Shown piece by piece: positions 1-9,360 of a stretch of DNA of 64,000 nt. The stretch spans positions 199,065,986-199,129,985 of the forward strand of contig NC_058522.1 of the NCBI RefSeq assembly GCF_904849725.1, given 5' to 3'. The notes beneath the pieces were generated by a model. That model did no database searches. It was not told the origin of the DNA and saw only the letters and a program-made list of their open reading frames with translations. Source of the stretch: Hordeum vulgare subsp. vulgare (taxonomy: Eukaryota > Streptophyta > Magnoliopsida > Poales > Poaceae). The position numbers and the translations under genes were made by a program. Numbering within the stretch: the first letter of the stretch is position 1; the number at the start of each line of letters is the position of its first letter.

Positions 1-261
1 CGAATTAATATGTTGATTTGCAATGCGCTTATTTTTCATTAACATATTTTACTGATAGCATGCCAAATCTCACTTATAACGTGATCAATATCTATCTTAA
101 ATACGTTACAGGGGAAACAATGGGAGACATTGAAGTTTACCATCGAAGTTTGCACATTCATGATCCATTGGCTAATAGCACATTATTATGCAACTGCAGG
201 AACCATTCTAATATTTAGATTTCTAATAATTTAGTCTTGCACCTATAGGTCTTGCTGTAAG
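1..261. other. Unassigned sequence at the window edge
   Basis: No terminal repeat, coding similarity or RNA gene is recognisable here. The DNA is AT-rich and probably belongs to the same decayed unit as the B3-like relic that follows. Confidence 0.3.
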
Positions 262-274
262 AGGTTTAGACCCA

Positions 275-714
275 TTGTTCGACCCATTTTGCACGTGGGG
301 AAATGAAGTGTTCATGAATATCAATCAAATTAAGAAATTCAGGAAGAATGTTAAGATAAAGAAACTAGCGACAAAAAACAACAAGATGTTTGTCTGCACA
401 ATGAAGAAGACATCAGTCAACTATAGGATGGTACTATCTCTTTTACCTTGTCTTTTTTCCCTTTGCGACATCAGTCAACTATATTTGTTTCCACTCCTTT
501 CCAAAGCAGTTCATCAATGGGTACATCTCAAACCATCTATATGGTCAAGAGGTGAGGAAGGTATTCATAGAGCACCGGTGGTATAATCTTGAAGTCTTCC
601 TCAAGAGGATGAAGGATGGGCGGGCAACCATCCATAGACCCAGGCCTAAAGTTGCAAGGACCTTTGACATCAGTGAAGGCTCAATATTTCCTTCTGCTTC
701 AACAGTTTTCTAGA
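275..714 (+). pseudogene. Decayed coding relic resembling a plant B3-type domain protein
   Basis: Two stretches in different frames read like one broken protein. Positions 275-430 encode a basic segment that includes FVCTMKKTSVNYRM. Positions 510-711 encode FINGYISNHLYGQEV, then a segment with DGRATI and a tail containing VARTFDISEGSIF, followed by a stop. Plant B3 DNA-binding folds often show the pattern 'DGR... GW... FxxxEGxxxxFxF', and the tail fits it loosely. The frame change lies between about 430 and 510, so no intact product is encoded. I cannot tell a former cellular gene from a fragment carried by a transposon, and the assignment is weak. Confidence 0.35.
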
Positions 715-974
715 CGAGATTCAACTATCTATTTACCGTCTATGATGCTACTTTCCAAAAGTTTTAGATGTTGCAAGTGAAACTTGGTCCTGTCGTGTAA
801 TTGGATAGTTAGGTAGTATATGCCTATATGATGTTGTACTCTTATGTATTTCAATTAAGAAATTCTGGTTGTCGTAATACAAATATGAAATATATTATGT
901 GATTGATATGAAGTGTCAATTTGATTACTAACTGGATCGTAAATAATAGAGCAATTAAGCTGATTATTGGGGTT

Positions 975-1487
975 TCCTATTGCAGACGGTTTCTCAAACA
1001 AGACCGTGAGAGATGACCTCAACAAACTCACACGGTTTCTGGAAAGTTGGCTTGTTGGATCAGTGATCGGCCGACAACTGTGTGCGTTAGGCCACCCTTT
1101 CACAAACGTTTTCACATAAAAAGTGTGTGTGATGGACAGCCCTATGCCAAACAGTTTCTTCTAGGCACCGTGTGTGATGGCCACCCCAATACAGACGATG
1201 TTATGCAGAAAATTATGTGTGATGTACAATACAAACAGAAACGTATCTTTGGGATTTCCTATGTGGGATGCTAAGCACATCTCACACGACTTCGCCAATA
1301 TGTTTGTTTGTGATGGCCCTTACAATCGCATATGATTTCTTTTTGTCCATCGTGTGTGATCGGACGGAGGTATCGCTGACGATTTATCTGTGTCATGTAG
1401 AATAGGCCCCCTATCGCCCATGACGGTTTAAAACTGCGTCACGGGAAGGGGATAAAACCGTTTGTATAGGAGCCGTCTGCACTAGTG
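975..1487. mobile_element. Mini-CACTA (non-autonomous CACTA-type DNA transposon)
   Basis: The right end, read on the minus strand, starts CACTAGTGCAGACGG. The left end at 975-989 matches this 15-mer at 12 positions (TCCTATTGCAGACGG). Between the ends the motif GTGTGTGATGG recurs in degenerate form near 1123, 1169, 1216, 1306 and 1353, which is typical of CACTA subterminal repeats. The element is about 513 bp with no transposase. The flanking 3-mers (GTT and GAT) do not match, so the target duplication has decayed or the ends are slightly off. Confidence 0.6.
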
Positions 1488-2371
1488 GATGGCCGCAATG
1501 TACAGCAACAAGTGTTCTTGGGGTTTTGGCGAATCATCAACAACCGATGTTTCCTTGATCATGGCGGCGTAGTCACTAGAGAGCTTGACCTACCTCTAGG
1601 CCAGGCCCAAGCATTCAGGACGATCATCCCCGTTTTCAACGAAGGCAGACGCCGCCGCGTATAGTTTCTGGGTACAAAGCACTGAGCTTTAGAGGCTTGG
1701 CTTGCCCAGTTGAGAGCCATGTATCCCCATCTCATACCTCCCCCCATCTCGTCCCTAGACTATATTAACACCCCCCCCCCCTCACTTTCTAGGGTTAGCA
1801 AAGCATATTAGAACTTGACGGAGCTTTGCTCATCGACCCCTTCTCACTTTCTATGGTTAGCAAAGCTCTGTCAACAAAAGTGCACAAAGAGCCCCGGGCG
1901 TCCAGAAGAGGCTATAGAGCGTGCAAACACCATGTTCTGCCCCGAACTCCCCCAGACACTCACCCGAAACTTCCAGCCAACCTTGCCACAAAGCAGCCCC
2001 GGACAAGCAAACTCTCGGGTTACCCTGGACCGTCGCCCGGAACTTCCGACCTGCCTGCGCACAGTGACTCGAGTCAAGGCCCATGTACCCCTTTACCCCA
2101 ACTAGACTATAAATATACTCGTCTTCTACCTCCGTTTTAGTGTTAGCAAAGTGATAGCTCAGATCCAGAGAGAGCTTCGCTCATATCTACCCACTACTCC
2201 CATGGAGATCAAGACCTCCATGTGAGAAGATCCCTAGAGGATTCAAGGCCCCTCTAAGGGAAGATCCATTTTAAGGCCCCTCTCTCCTAGAGACGGGAAT
2301 GAACTATCTACCTCTTTTGCTATTACTCTTGTTAGATTTGGATCTTGTGTCTCATATGTGTATGTGGATTC
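1488..2371 (+). repeat. LTR-like repetitive DNA, left half (split by the Copia insertion)
   Basis: This stretch contains TATA-like boxes (TATATTAA near 1762 and CTATAAATATA near 2107), each followed by a related 'ttagcaaag' leader. It also has the phrase 'gagatcaagacctcc', which occurs in similar form in the block at 8930-9360. This suggests the promoter and leader part of an unclassified LTR, with an internal duplication around 1750-1860 and 2100-2190. It resumes at 7846 after the Copia element. Short open frames here overlap on both strands and look spurious. Confidence 0.4.
2367..2371 (+). repeat. Target-site duplication GATTC (left copy)
   Basis: GATTC directly precedes the TG of the 5' LTR and is repeated at 7841-7845 directly after the CA of the 3' LTR. 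It is a perfect 5-bp duplication, as expected from a Copia integrase. Confidence 0.95.
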
Positions 2372-2660
2372 TGATGGATAAGTCTATGTACTATGGTCTT
2401 TGTGGGGCTGCAGCACATAGTCCTTTGTGGGGCTGCAGCACATGGTAGGATAGCATCTTAGACTAGCATCTTAGCAGCATCTTAGACTAGCATCTTAGAC
2501 TAGCATCTTAGCATATGCTTGGCTGGCTAGCAGCCTATAAATATGTATCCCCAACCCCTCAGGTTGGCATGGCATTGTGTGAGAAATAAACCAACGAAAA
2601 TTGTCCCAACTCTCTTAGTGTCATCTACAACTATCAATGCTCAGGCTGAAAGGTCTAACA
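2372..2660 (+). repeat. 5' LTR of the Copia element (289 bp)
   Basis: It starts TGATGG and ends CTAACA. It contains a 'ctttgtggggctgcagcacat' repeat, an array of AGACTAGCATCTT units, and a TATA-like box CTATAAATA at about 2535-2543. It has one more 13-bp unit than the 3' LTR and differs from it at one other site (CTCTTAG here, CTCCTAG there). Confidence 0.97.
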
Positions 2661-2662
2661 AG

Positions 2663-2675
2663 TGGTATCAGAGCC
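2663..2675 (+). promoter_or_regulatory. Primer binding site, initiator tRNA-Met type
   Basis: TGGTATCAGAGCC begins two bases after the 5' LTR. This is the standard plant Copia primer site, complementary to the 3' end of initiator methionine tRNA. Confidence 0.95.
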
Positions 2676-2853
2676 TCGTTATCTTGCACCCTGAGCATTT
2701 CCTGCTCACCTCTCTCACCGGGAGCTGAGCAGCCTAAGCCGGTAGCAGCAGCTGCTCCGACTGCCCCTAGTTACCTCCCTCCCTCCGGACTGTCGAGCAG
2801 CAGCTCGTCAGCAACAGCCTCCTCTTCACGCAACAGCCCCCCTGCAGCGAGCC

Positions 2854-5295
2854 ATGTCTGCAGGTCGCTCTCAGCACACGGCTACCTCGAGCATACGGCG
2901 CCGGCAGGAGGCCGAGCGCGCCGTGGCAGAGGAGTGTGAGCGAGCAGCTGTAGCAGCAGCTGCTGCGGCAGCAAGGGTGTCAAGGCTGGCTGCAGCGGAG
3001 CTGGCAGCAGCCAGAGCGGAGGTAGAAGCAGTCAGGGCGGAGGTAGAAGCAGCAGCAGCAGCGGAGGCAGCACGTGAGGCTACAGCGGGTGCCAAGGCAC
3101 TCCGCGTCGGCTCCGGCAGCTCCAACGGCTCCGCGCCTGCGGACGACGGCGCCGACGCAGACCGCGCCAAAGTGGCGCAAGAGCGGACAGCGCAGTGGGC
3201 AGCCGAGCACGCCCGCGCTCCAGGTGGAGGTGCGCACGGCGACGGCGGCTGCAACGACCAGGACCGCGGCCTCTACGAGGTCCGGACTGTGGTCAGGGAT
3301 GTTGGTCCCAGTGTTGGGTGGCCTACCCTCACTAAAACCAACTACGTCGAGTGGGCCGCGATCATGAAGATCAGGCTCCAGGTGCGGCGGCTGTGGGAGG
3401 CAGTCCAGGACAGCAACGTCGACCACCAAGAAGATCGACGGGCGCTGGACGCCCTCATCGCCGCAGTCCCGCCCGAGATGCAGTTCTCGCTTTCCAACAA
3501 GCGGACTGCCAAGGAGGCTTGGGACGCCATCGCCGCGGCACGCATCGGCAGCGACCGTGCTCGCAAGTCCACACTGCAGGCACTTCGTAAGGAGTGGGAG
3601 AGCATGGCTTTCAAGCCAGGTGAGGACGTTGATGACTTTGCTCTCCGTCTCAACACTCTACTGCAGAAGATGGTGAAGTTCGGCGATGCCACCTACACCG
3701 AGGAGAGAGCTGTCGAGAAGCTTTTCCGGTGCATTCCCGAGAAGTACAAGCAGATGGCTCGCTCGATCGAGTCTTTGCTGGACCTCTCCACGATGACGAT
3801 CGAGGAGGCGATAGGTCGCCTCAAGGTCGTCGACACCGACGAGCCACAGCCTCCCTCGGGGCCCATCACCACCGGCGGGAAGCTGCTCCTAACTCGGGAG
3901 CAGTGGGATGCCAGCCTTGGTGACAAGAAGAAGGGGGAGCCTTCTTCCACGACGGGCGGCCGCAAGCGCGGCAAGCAGCGCAAGGCGCGAAGGGGCGGCA
4001 AGGCACAAGGACGTGCCGAAGGTGACGCCCGCGGAGGCGCCAAGGACGGTGTCGCTGGCAAGCCCAAGCCAGCACAGGACAACAGCTGCCACAACTGTGG
4101 CCGGCTTGGCCATTGGGCCAATGAGTGTCGCCAACCACGACAAGGCCAGGCTCACGTCGCACAGGCGGCGGAGGAGGAGACGGCTCTGTTCATGGCGCAT
4201 GCAAGCATCGAGCTACCTTCAGCGACACCAGTCGCAAAGGCTCCCCTCCACCTCGACGAGCCAAAAGCACACGCTCTTCTCGGCGATGGCTCCGGGAAGG
4301 ACAAGACTGCGGGCTGGTGCCTCGATACCGACGCCACCCACCACATGACCGGTCGAAGGGAATTCTTCGCCGAGCTCGACTCCGACGCGCGAGGCTCCGT
4401 CAAGTTTGGGGATGCCTCAGCTGTGGAAATTAAGGGTGTCGGCTCCGTCATCTTCACCACCAAGACGGGAGAGCACCGGCTGCTCACCGGTGTCTACTAC
4501 ATCCCCGCGCTAAGGAACTCCATCATCAGCTTGGGACAGCTGGATGAGAACGGCTCACGCGTGCTGATTGAGCATGGGGTCCTACGCATCTGGGATCGCC
4601 AGCGTCGCCTTCTCGCCAAGGTACCCAGAGGCGAAAATCGACTCTACGTCCTTGATGTGCAGGTGGCACAACCGGTCTGTCTCGTTGTCCGTCGGGACGA
4701 CGAGGCGTGGCAATGGCATGAGCGCTTTGGGCACCTTCATTTTGAGGCCCTGAAGCGTCTAAGTGCCAAGGAGATGGTGCGAGGCCTGCCATGCCTCGAC
4801 CATGTGGAGCAGTTCTGCGACATCTGTGTGCTGACGAAGCAGAGACGACTCCCCTTTCCCCAGCAGGCGAGTTTTCGGGCCAAGGAGAGGCTGGAGCTCG
4901 TGCACGGAGATCTATGCGGCCCGGTGACGCCAGCCACACCAGGAGGTCGACGCTACTTCCTGCTGCTCGTCGACGACCTCTCTCGCTACATGTGGGTGAT
5001 GGTCCTCGGCAGTAAGGGAGAGGCGCCGGACGCCATCAGGCGTGCGCAGGTTGTTGTGGAGGCGGAGAGCGGCCGCAAACTGCGCGTGTTGCGCACTAAC
5101 AACGGTGGCGAATTCACGGCGGCTGAATTCGCGTCGTACTGCGCTGATGAGGGCATCCAGCGCCACTACTCCGCGCCGTACAGCCCGCAGCAAAACGGCG
5201 TCGTCGAGCGGCGCAACCAGACGGTTGTGGGGATGGCTCGGGCTCTCCTCAAGCAGAGAGGGATGCCGGCTGTTTCTGGGGAGAGGCGGTGCTAA
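2854..5295 (+). CDS. Copia gag-pol, first part: GAG, zinc knuckle, protease, integrase core (813 codons)
   Basis: Residues about 14-80 form an Ala/Glu/Arg-rich, coiled-coil-like N-terminus, followed by the Copia GAG domain. The CCHC knuckle is C412-C415-H420-C425. The protease motif at 491-495 reads DTDAT where D-[ST]-G-A-T is expected. The pre-integrase region carries the H/C pattern ending CDICVLTKQRR. In the integrase core, D686 (HGDLCGP) and E785 (NGVVERRN) are present, but residue 749 is Asn in RTNNGGEF where the second catalytic Asp is expected. The frame ends early because one T is missing in the run at 5273-5275, inside the conserved FWGEAV region. The start is the first ATG in this frame after a leader of about 190 bp. 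With normal frame the polyprotein would be about 1567 residues. Confidence 0.93.
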   Translation: MSAGRSQHTATSSIRRRQEAERAVAEECERAAVAAAAAAARVSRLAAAELAAARAEVEAVRAEVEAAAAAEAAREATAGAKALRVGSGSSNGSAPADDGADADRAKVAQERTAQWAAEHARAPGGGAHGDGGCNDQDRGLYEVRTVVRDVGPSVGWPTLTKTNYVEWAAIMKIRLQVRRLWEAVQDSNVDHQEDRRALDALIAAVPPEMQFSLSNKRTAKEAWDAIAAARIGSDRARKSTLQALRKEWESMAFKPGEDVDDFALRLNTLLQKMVKFGDATYTEERAVEKLFRCIPEKYKQMARSIESLLDLSTMTIEEAIGRLKVVDTDEPQPPSGPITTGGKLLLTREQWDASLGDKKKGEPSSTTGGRKRGKQRKARRGGKAQGRAEGDARGGAKDGVAGKPKPAQDNSCHNCGRLGHWANECRQPRQGQAHVAQAAEEETALFMAHASIELPSATPVAKAPLHLDEPKAHALLGDGSGKDKTAGWCLDTDATHHMTGRREFFAELDSDARGSVKFGDASAVEIKGVGSVIFTTKTGEHRLLTGVYYIPALRNSIISLGQLDENGSRVLIEHGVLRIWDRQRRLLAKVPRGENRLYVLDVQVAQPVCLVVRRDDEAWQWHERFGHLHFEALKRLSAKEMVRGLPCLDHVEQFCDICVLTKQRRLPFPQQASFRAKERLELVHGDLCGPVTPATPGGRRYFLLLVDDLSRYMWVMVLGSKGEAPDAIRRAQVVVEAESGRKLRVLRTNNGGEFTAAEFASYCADEGIQRHYSAPYSPQQNGVVERRNQTVVGMARALLKQRGMPAVSGERRC

Positions 5296-7556
5296 CGGCC
5301 GTCTACATCCTCAACCGCTCGCCTACTAAGGCACTCGACGGCAGGACGCCGTACGAGGCCTGGCATGGGCGGAAGCCGGCGGTCTCTCACTTGCGGGTCT
5401 TTGGCTGCCTTGCGTTCGCCAAAGAGCTCGGCCACATCGGCAAGCTCGACGACAGGAGTACTCCGGGAGTCTTCATCGGCTATGCGGAGGGCTCAAAGGC
5501 CTACCGCATCCTCGACCCAGAGACACAGCGTGTGCGCACGGCGCGAGACGTCGTGTTCAACGAAGGGCAAGGGTGGAAATGGGACAAGGCGGTGGACGAC
5601 GGCTCGACGCCGACGTATGACGACTTCATTGTCGAGTACGTCCACTTCAAGGAAGCTGGGGGAGCAAGCAGCTCCTCTTCGCCGAGCACGTCTACCCCAG
5701 CCCCCAAAACTACATCGACTCCGGTGCCTGCTACGCCGACGGCACCACAACCGGCGACGCCGCATACTCCAGCCCCGACAGTCACCACTCCGGGCTCGTC
5801 TTCATCAGCACCAGCTCACGCAGAGCACAACCCGATGAAGTTCGCTTCCCCGCTCACTCACGACGAGGAGCGCATCGACGCGTATCATAGCGGCAAACCG
5901 CTACGGTATCGTACGATGGATAATCTACTCGGCGACCAGCCGGTGCCGGGACTGGTGCCACGCGACCTGGAGGCGCAGCTACAACTCGCGTGTGAGGACG
6001 GCGAACCTCGGTCTTTTGCAGAGGCCGAGAAAGACGCGGCATGGCGCGCCGCGATGCAGTTGGAGATGGATGCGGTCGAGCAAAACCGCACCTGGGAGCT
6101 CGCTGACCTCCCTCGTGGTCACCGCGCAATCACCCTTAAGTGGGTGTTCAAGCTGAAGAGGGATGGAGCCGGCGCCATCATCAAGCACAAGGCTCGCTTG
6201 GTGGCCCGAGGCTTCTTGCAGCAGGAAGGAGTCGACTTCGACGACGCTTTCGCTCCCGTGGCACGGATGGAGTCCGTGCGACTTCTCCTTGCGCTAGCTG
6301 CCCAGGAGGGCTGGCGTGTCCATCACATGGATGTCAAGTCGGCATTCCTCAACGGCGACTTGAAGGAGGAAGTCTATGTGCATCAACCACCGGGATTTGC
6401 GATCCCTGGCCAGGAGGGCAAGGTACTCCGCCTGCGTAAGGCTCTCTACGGCCTACGGCAGGCACCTAGGGCGTGGAACGCCAAGCTGGACTCCACGCTA
6501 AAGAAGATGGGCTTCGAGCAAAGCCCGCATGAGGCGGCCGTCTACCGACGGGGCAGTGGAGGAAATGCCCTGCTGGTGGGCGTCTATGTTGACGACTTGG
6601 TGATCACCGGCATCAAAGATGCAGAGGTGGCGGCGTTCAAGGAAGACATGAAGGCCACCTTCCAGATGAGTGATCTGGGGCTCCTCTCCTTCTATCTAGG
6701 GATCGAGGTGCACCAGGATCACTCCGGGATCGCGCTTCGACAGTCCGCCTACGCCAAGCGCATCGTTGAGCTAGCTGGGCTCACCGACGGCCACCCAGCT
6801 CTCACTCCGATGGAGGAGAGGCTGAAACTGAGCCGCGACAGCACGACGGAGGAAGTGGACGCTACGCAGTACCGACGCCTTGTGGGGAGCCTTCGCTACC
6901 TCGCCCACACACGGCCGGACTTGGCATTCTCCGTCGGCTATGTCAGTCGGTTCATGGAGCGATCGACGTCGGAGCACCAGCAGGCAGTGAAGAGGATCGT
7001 CCGCTACGTGGCAGGGACCCTCGACCACGGCCTCCACTACCCTAGGTGTCCGGGGGCGGCACACTTCGTCGGGTACAGCGACAGCGACCACGCCGGCGAC
7101 ATCGACACCAGCAAGAGCACGAGCGGGATCCTCTTCTTCCTCGGCAAGTGTCTCGTGAGCTGGCAATCGGTCAAGCAGCAGGTGGTGGCCCTGTCCAGCT
7201 GTGAGGCCGAGTACATAGCGGCCTCCACCGCCTGCACTCAGGCGCTCTGGCTCGCTCGACTGCTTGGTGATCTCCTCGTCCGAGACACCAGAACGGTGCA
7301 GCTCCTGGTGGACAGCAAGTCCGCCCTGGCCCTGGCAAAGAACCCCGTTTTCCACGAACGGAGCAAGCACATCCGACTGAGGTATCACTTCATCCGCAGC
7401 TGTTTGGAAGAAGGGAGCATCGAGGCGAGCTACATCAACACCACGGACCAGCTCGCAGACCTGCTCACCAAGCCTCTTGGGAGGATCAAGTTCCTCGAAC
7501 TCTGCTCCAGGATTGGGATGATTCGACTCTCCCACAAGACGACGTACAAGACTTAG
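5289..7556 (+). CDS. Copia pol, second part: integrase C-terminus, reverse transcriptase, RNase H
   Basis: This is the continuation of gag-pol in the shifted frame, and its nominal start is not a real initiation codon. It begins with the integrase C-terminal region (LNRSPTKALDGRTPYEAW), then a Pro/Thr/Ser-rich linker. The reverse transcriptase follows, from WVFKLKRDG and KARLVARGF to the catalytic YVDD at codons 433-436 (nucleotides 6585-6596). RNase H shows SDSDHAGD, ALSSCEAEYIA and VDSKSALALAKNP, ending LADLLTKPLG. I see no stop or lesion in this half. The stop TAG (7554-7556) overlaps the polypurine tract, the usual compact Copia arrangement. It should be read as one gene with the upstream frame. 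Confidence 0.93.
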   Translation: MLTAVYILNRSPTKALDGRTPYEAWHGRKPAVSHLRVFGCLAFAKELGHIGKLDDRSTPGVFIGYAEGSKAYRILDPETQRVRTARDVVFNEGQGWKWDKAVDDGSTPTYDDFIVEYVHFKEAGGASSSSSPSTSTPAPKTTSTPVPATPTAPQPATPHTPAPTVTTPGSSSSAPAHAEHNPMKFASPLTHDEERIDAYHSGKPLRYRTMDNLLGDQPVPGLVPRDLEAQLQLACEDGEPRSFAEAEKDAAWRAAMQLEMDAVEQNRTWELADLPRGHRAITLKWVFKLKRDGAGAIIKHKARLVARGFLQQEGVDFDDAFAPVARMESVRLLLALAAQEGWRVHHMDVKSAFLNGDLKEEVYVHQPPGFAIPGQEGKVLRLRKALYGLRQAPRAWNAKLDSTLKKMGFEQSPHEAAVYRRGSGGNALLVGVYVDDLVITGIKDAEVAAFKEDMKATFQMSDLGLLSFYLGIEVHQDHSGIALRQSAYAKRIVELAGLTDGHPALTPMEERLKLSRDSTTEEVDATQYRRLVGSLRYLAHTRPDLAFSVGYVSRFMERSTSEHQQAVKRIVRYVAGTLDHGLHYPRCPGAAHFVGYSDSDHAGDIDTSKSTSGILFFLGKCLVSWQSVKQQVVALSSCEAEYIAASTACTQALWLARLLGDLLVRDTRTVQLLVDSKSALALAKNPVFHERSKHIRLRYHFIRSCLEEGSIEASYINTTDQLADLLTKPLGRIKFLELCSRIGMIRLSHKTTYKT

Positions 7557-7564
7557 GGGGAGAA
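7555..7564 (+). promoter_or_regulatory. Polypurine tract
   Basis: AGGGGGAGAA lies immediately before the TG of the 3' LTR and overlaps the stop codon. It is the plus-strand primer site. Confidence 0.9.
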
Positions 7565-7840
7565 TGATGGATAAGTCTATGTACTATGGTCTTTGTGGGG
7601 CTGCAGCACATAGTCCTTTGTGGGGCTGCAGCACATGGTAGGATAGCATCTTAGACTAGCATCTTAGCAGCATCTTAGACTAGCATCTTAGCATATGCTT
7701 GGCTGGCTAGCAGCCTATAAATATGTATCCCCAACCCCTCAGGTTGGCATGGCATTGTGTGAGAAATAAACCAACGAAAATTGTCCCAACTCTCCTAGTG
7801 TCATCTACAACTATCAATGCTCAGGCTGAAAGGTCTAACA
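7565..7840 (+). repeat. 3' LTR of the Copia element (276 bp)
   Basis: It runs TGATGG...CTAACA and is colinear with the 5' LTR apart from one substitution and the loss of one AGACTAGCATCTT unit. The right GATTC duplication follows at 7841-7845. Confidence 0.97.
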
Positions 7841-7845
7841 GATTC

Positions 7846-8164
7846 AGTGGATGTGTGACTGCACCTTGTCTTGAGTGTTCCTCTTTTCTGGTGTTTGTGT
7901 TTGATTCCTATCCTCCCCACCTCCAAGTGTGAAGATCACCACCTAGGGTTTCACCCTATATCACTTTACCTAGCTACTTGTTTCCTTTTGTTGATTGTGG
8001 ATCTACTAGTTACTCTTTCCTTGGATGCTTGGAGAGCACATGTGTGATGTGGATCTTGTTCTTCTAGTGAATTTCCCTTGTGTTTGTTGAGTTCTTGCAT
8101 GCTCTTCCTCTTGATCTCTCCAAATTGTGAAGACCTGGCACAATTGAGGCTTTGCCCTACATCA
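7846..8164 (+). repeat. LTR-like repetitive DNA, right half
   Basis: This continues the sequence interrupted at 2371. It contains 'accctatatcac' near 7955, which resembles the end of the block at 9349-9360. No coding sequence is recognisable. Confidence 0.35.
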
Positions 8165-8520
8165 TTTTGGGCTACTTAAGCCAGATTGAATCTCCATATA
8201 AACCTCTTCTTGAAGATCTCCATGCAAGAATCCATTCTTGACATCCGACTCATGCAGTAGCCAACCAAAGTTAGCAACACAAGAAATACGATTTCTTGTT
8301 GTACTCGCCTTTGCAGCGGGTGTAGAGATCTCGTCATAGTCAATCCCATAGGTTTAACTGTAACGCCCTTGCCACTAGTCTCGCCTTGTACCATTCGCTT
8401 TCCCTTCCAAGATTCTACGTTCAATTCCAGGGTTTAGGGTTTGCTTGACGGTGTACACCCATTTGCAGGCAGACTTTTCCTTTTGGAAGGGGAACAAGAT
8501 CCCATTTCTTCTCCTTTACA
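8165..8520 (-). pseudogene. Copia reverse transcriptase relic
   Basis: Read on the minus strand with frame changes and stops, this region matches the N-terminal half of a Copia RT: WDLVPLPKGK near 8490, KARLVAR near 8390, and finally DVKNGFLHGDLQEEVYME-like residues near 8240-8180. It is short, has no flanking LTR that I can pair with it, and is heavily mutated. It comes from a different Copia group than the intact element upstream. Confidence 0.75.
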
Positions 8521-8559
8521 CATGTCTACTTGGATCTCTCACGGATGGTATACTACTTG

Positions 8560-9360
8560 ACTCTCCTATGTTGTGCACCTATAGGTTTGAGCCCAATGAG
8601 AGCACGCAATGGAGGAGATCAAGCACAAGAAAACGCCTACACCATCCGCGAGGGAAGCATGGAGGCAAAGGAACCACAAATACGACGACCCAGAGCGTGA
8701 AGACGGTCCCCAAAGGCCAACCAGGCCAGACAGTCCCAACCATATGCCTGACATGTCGGATGGTCCAACTTGACCTTGCTCTCTAGACCATGTCAGACTT
8801 CGAGTCGGACATGGGTTTAGAACCTCCAACATGTCAGACTATCAAGCTTAAGTTGGACTATCGGACTTTGCCTGCATGCACTAAGATGGGCCCATCCCAT
8901 GTATCTTCCCTTTCCTGCTTACCCTTTGTCAGGGGGGCCTATATATACCTCTCCCCCGCCTTAGATCTAGGGTTAGCAAAGAAAGGACTGGACATTAGAG
9001 CTTACCTTATGTACCTCCCCTTGTGGGATTACTCTTACATGTAGATTGCTCCCTTAGTGGAGATCAAGGCCTCCTCTTGAGGGTAAGACTTCGTAGGAGT
9101 AACAAGACCTCCACTTGTGGGAAGATTCCTCCATGGAATTCAAGACCTCCATGTCTTAGGACTTGGGGAAGAACCCTAGCTTGTTCCATCTCTCTCTTGT
9201 GGATGATTTGGATCAACTATTTATCCACCTTTTGTTGCAACTTGTGTGTCGATTTGTGCTAGTTTTCCTCGTGATTTCCCACGTGTTCTTCGTGTTCTTT
9301 CTCAAATCTACCTTCAATTCGGAAAGATCAGCCCATCCTAACGGCTTGCCCCGTATCACA
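8560..9360 (+). repeat. LTR-like block with TATA box
   Basis: It contains CCTATATATACC near 8938 followed by 'agggttagcaaag' and 'gagatcaaggcctcc', the same promoter and leader layout as 2100-2230. It ends around CCCCGTATCACA (9349-9360). It is probably a solo or fragmentary LTR related to the 1488-2371/7846 block. The termini are not defined. Confidence 0.4.

Larger units (their letters stand above)
2372..7840 (+). mobile_element. Nearly intact, young Ty1/Copia LTR retrotransposon
   Basis: This is a complete structure: 5' LTR (2372-2660), PBS, gag-pol in two overlapping frames, PPT, 3' LTR (7565-7840) and a perfect 5-bp TSD. Domain order is GAG, CCHC knuckle, protease, integrase, reverse transcriptase, RNase H, which is the Copia order. 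The LTRs differ by one substitution plus one 13-bp repeat unit, so insertion was recent. Despite this the polyprotein has a one-base frameshift and non-canonical residues in the protease and integrase active sites, so the copy is probably not autonomous. It lies inside older LTR-like DNA. I cannot name the family without a repeat library. Confidence 0.97.

Noticed and set aside
2871..4200. Long minus-strand open frames opposite the Copia gag
   Set aside because: They mirror the GC-rich sense coding sequence and have no domains.
5273..5295. Programmed ribosomal frameshift between the two Copia frames
   Set aside because: The shift lies in the middle of the integrase domain, not at a gag/pol boundary. 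There is no clear slippery heptamer with downstream structure, and one missing T explains it.
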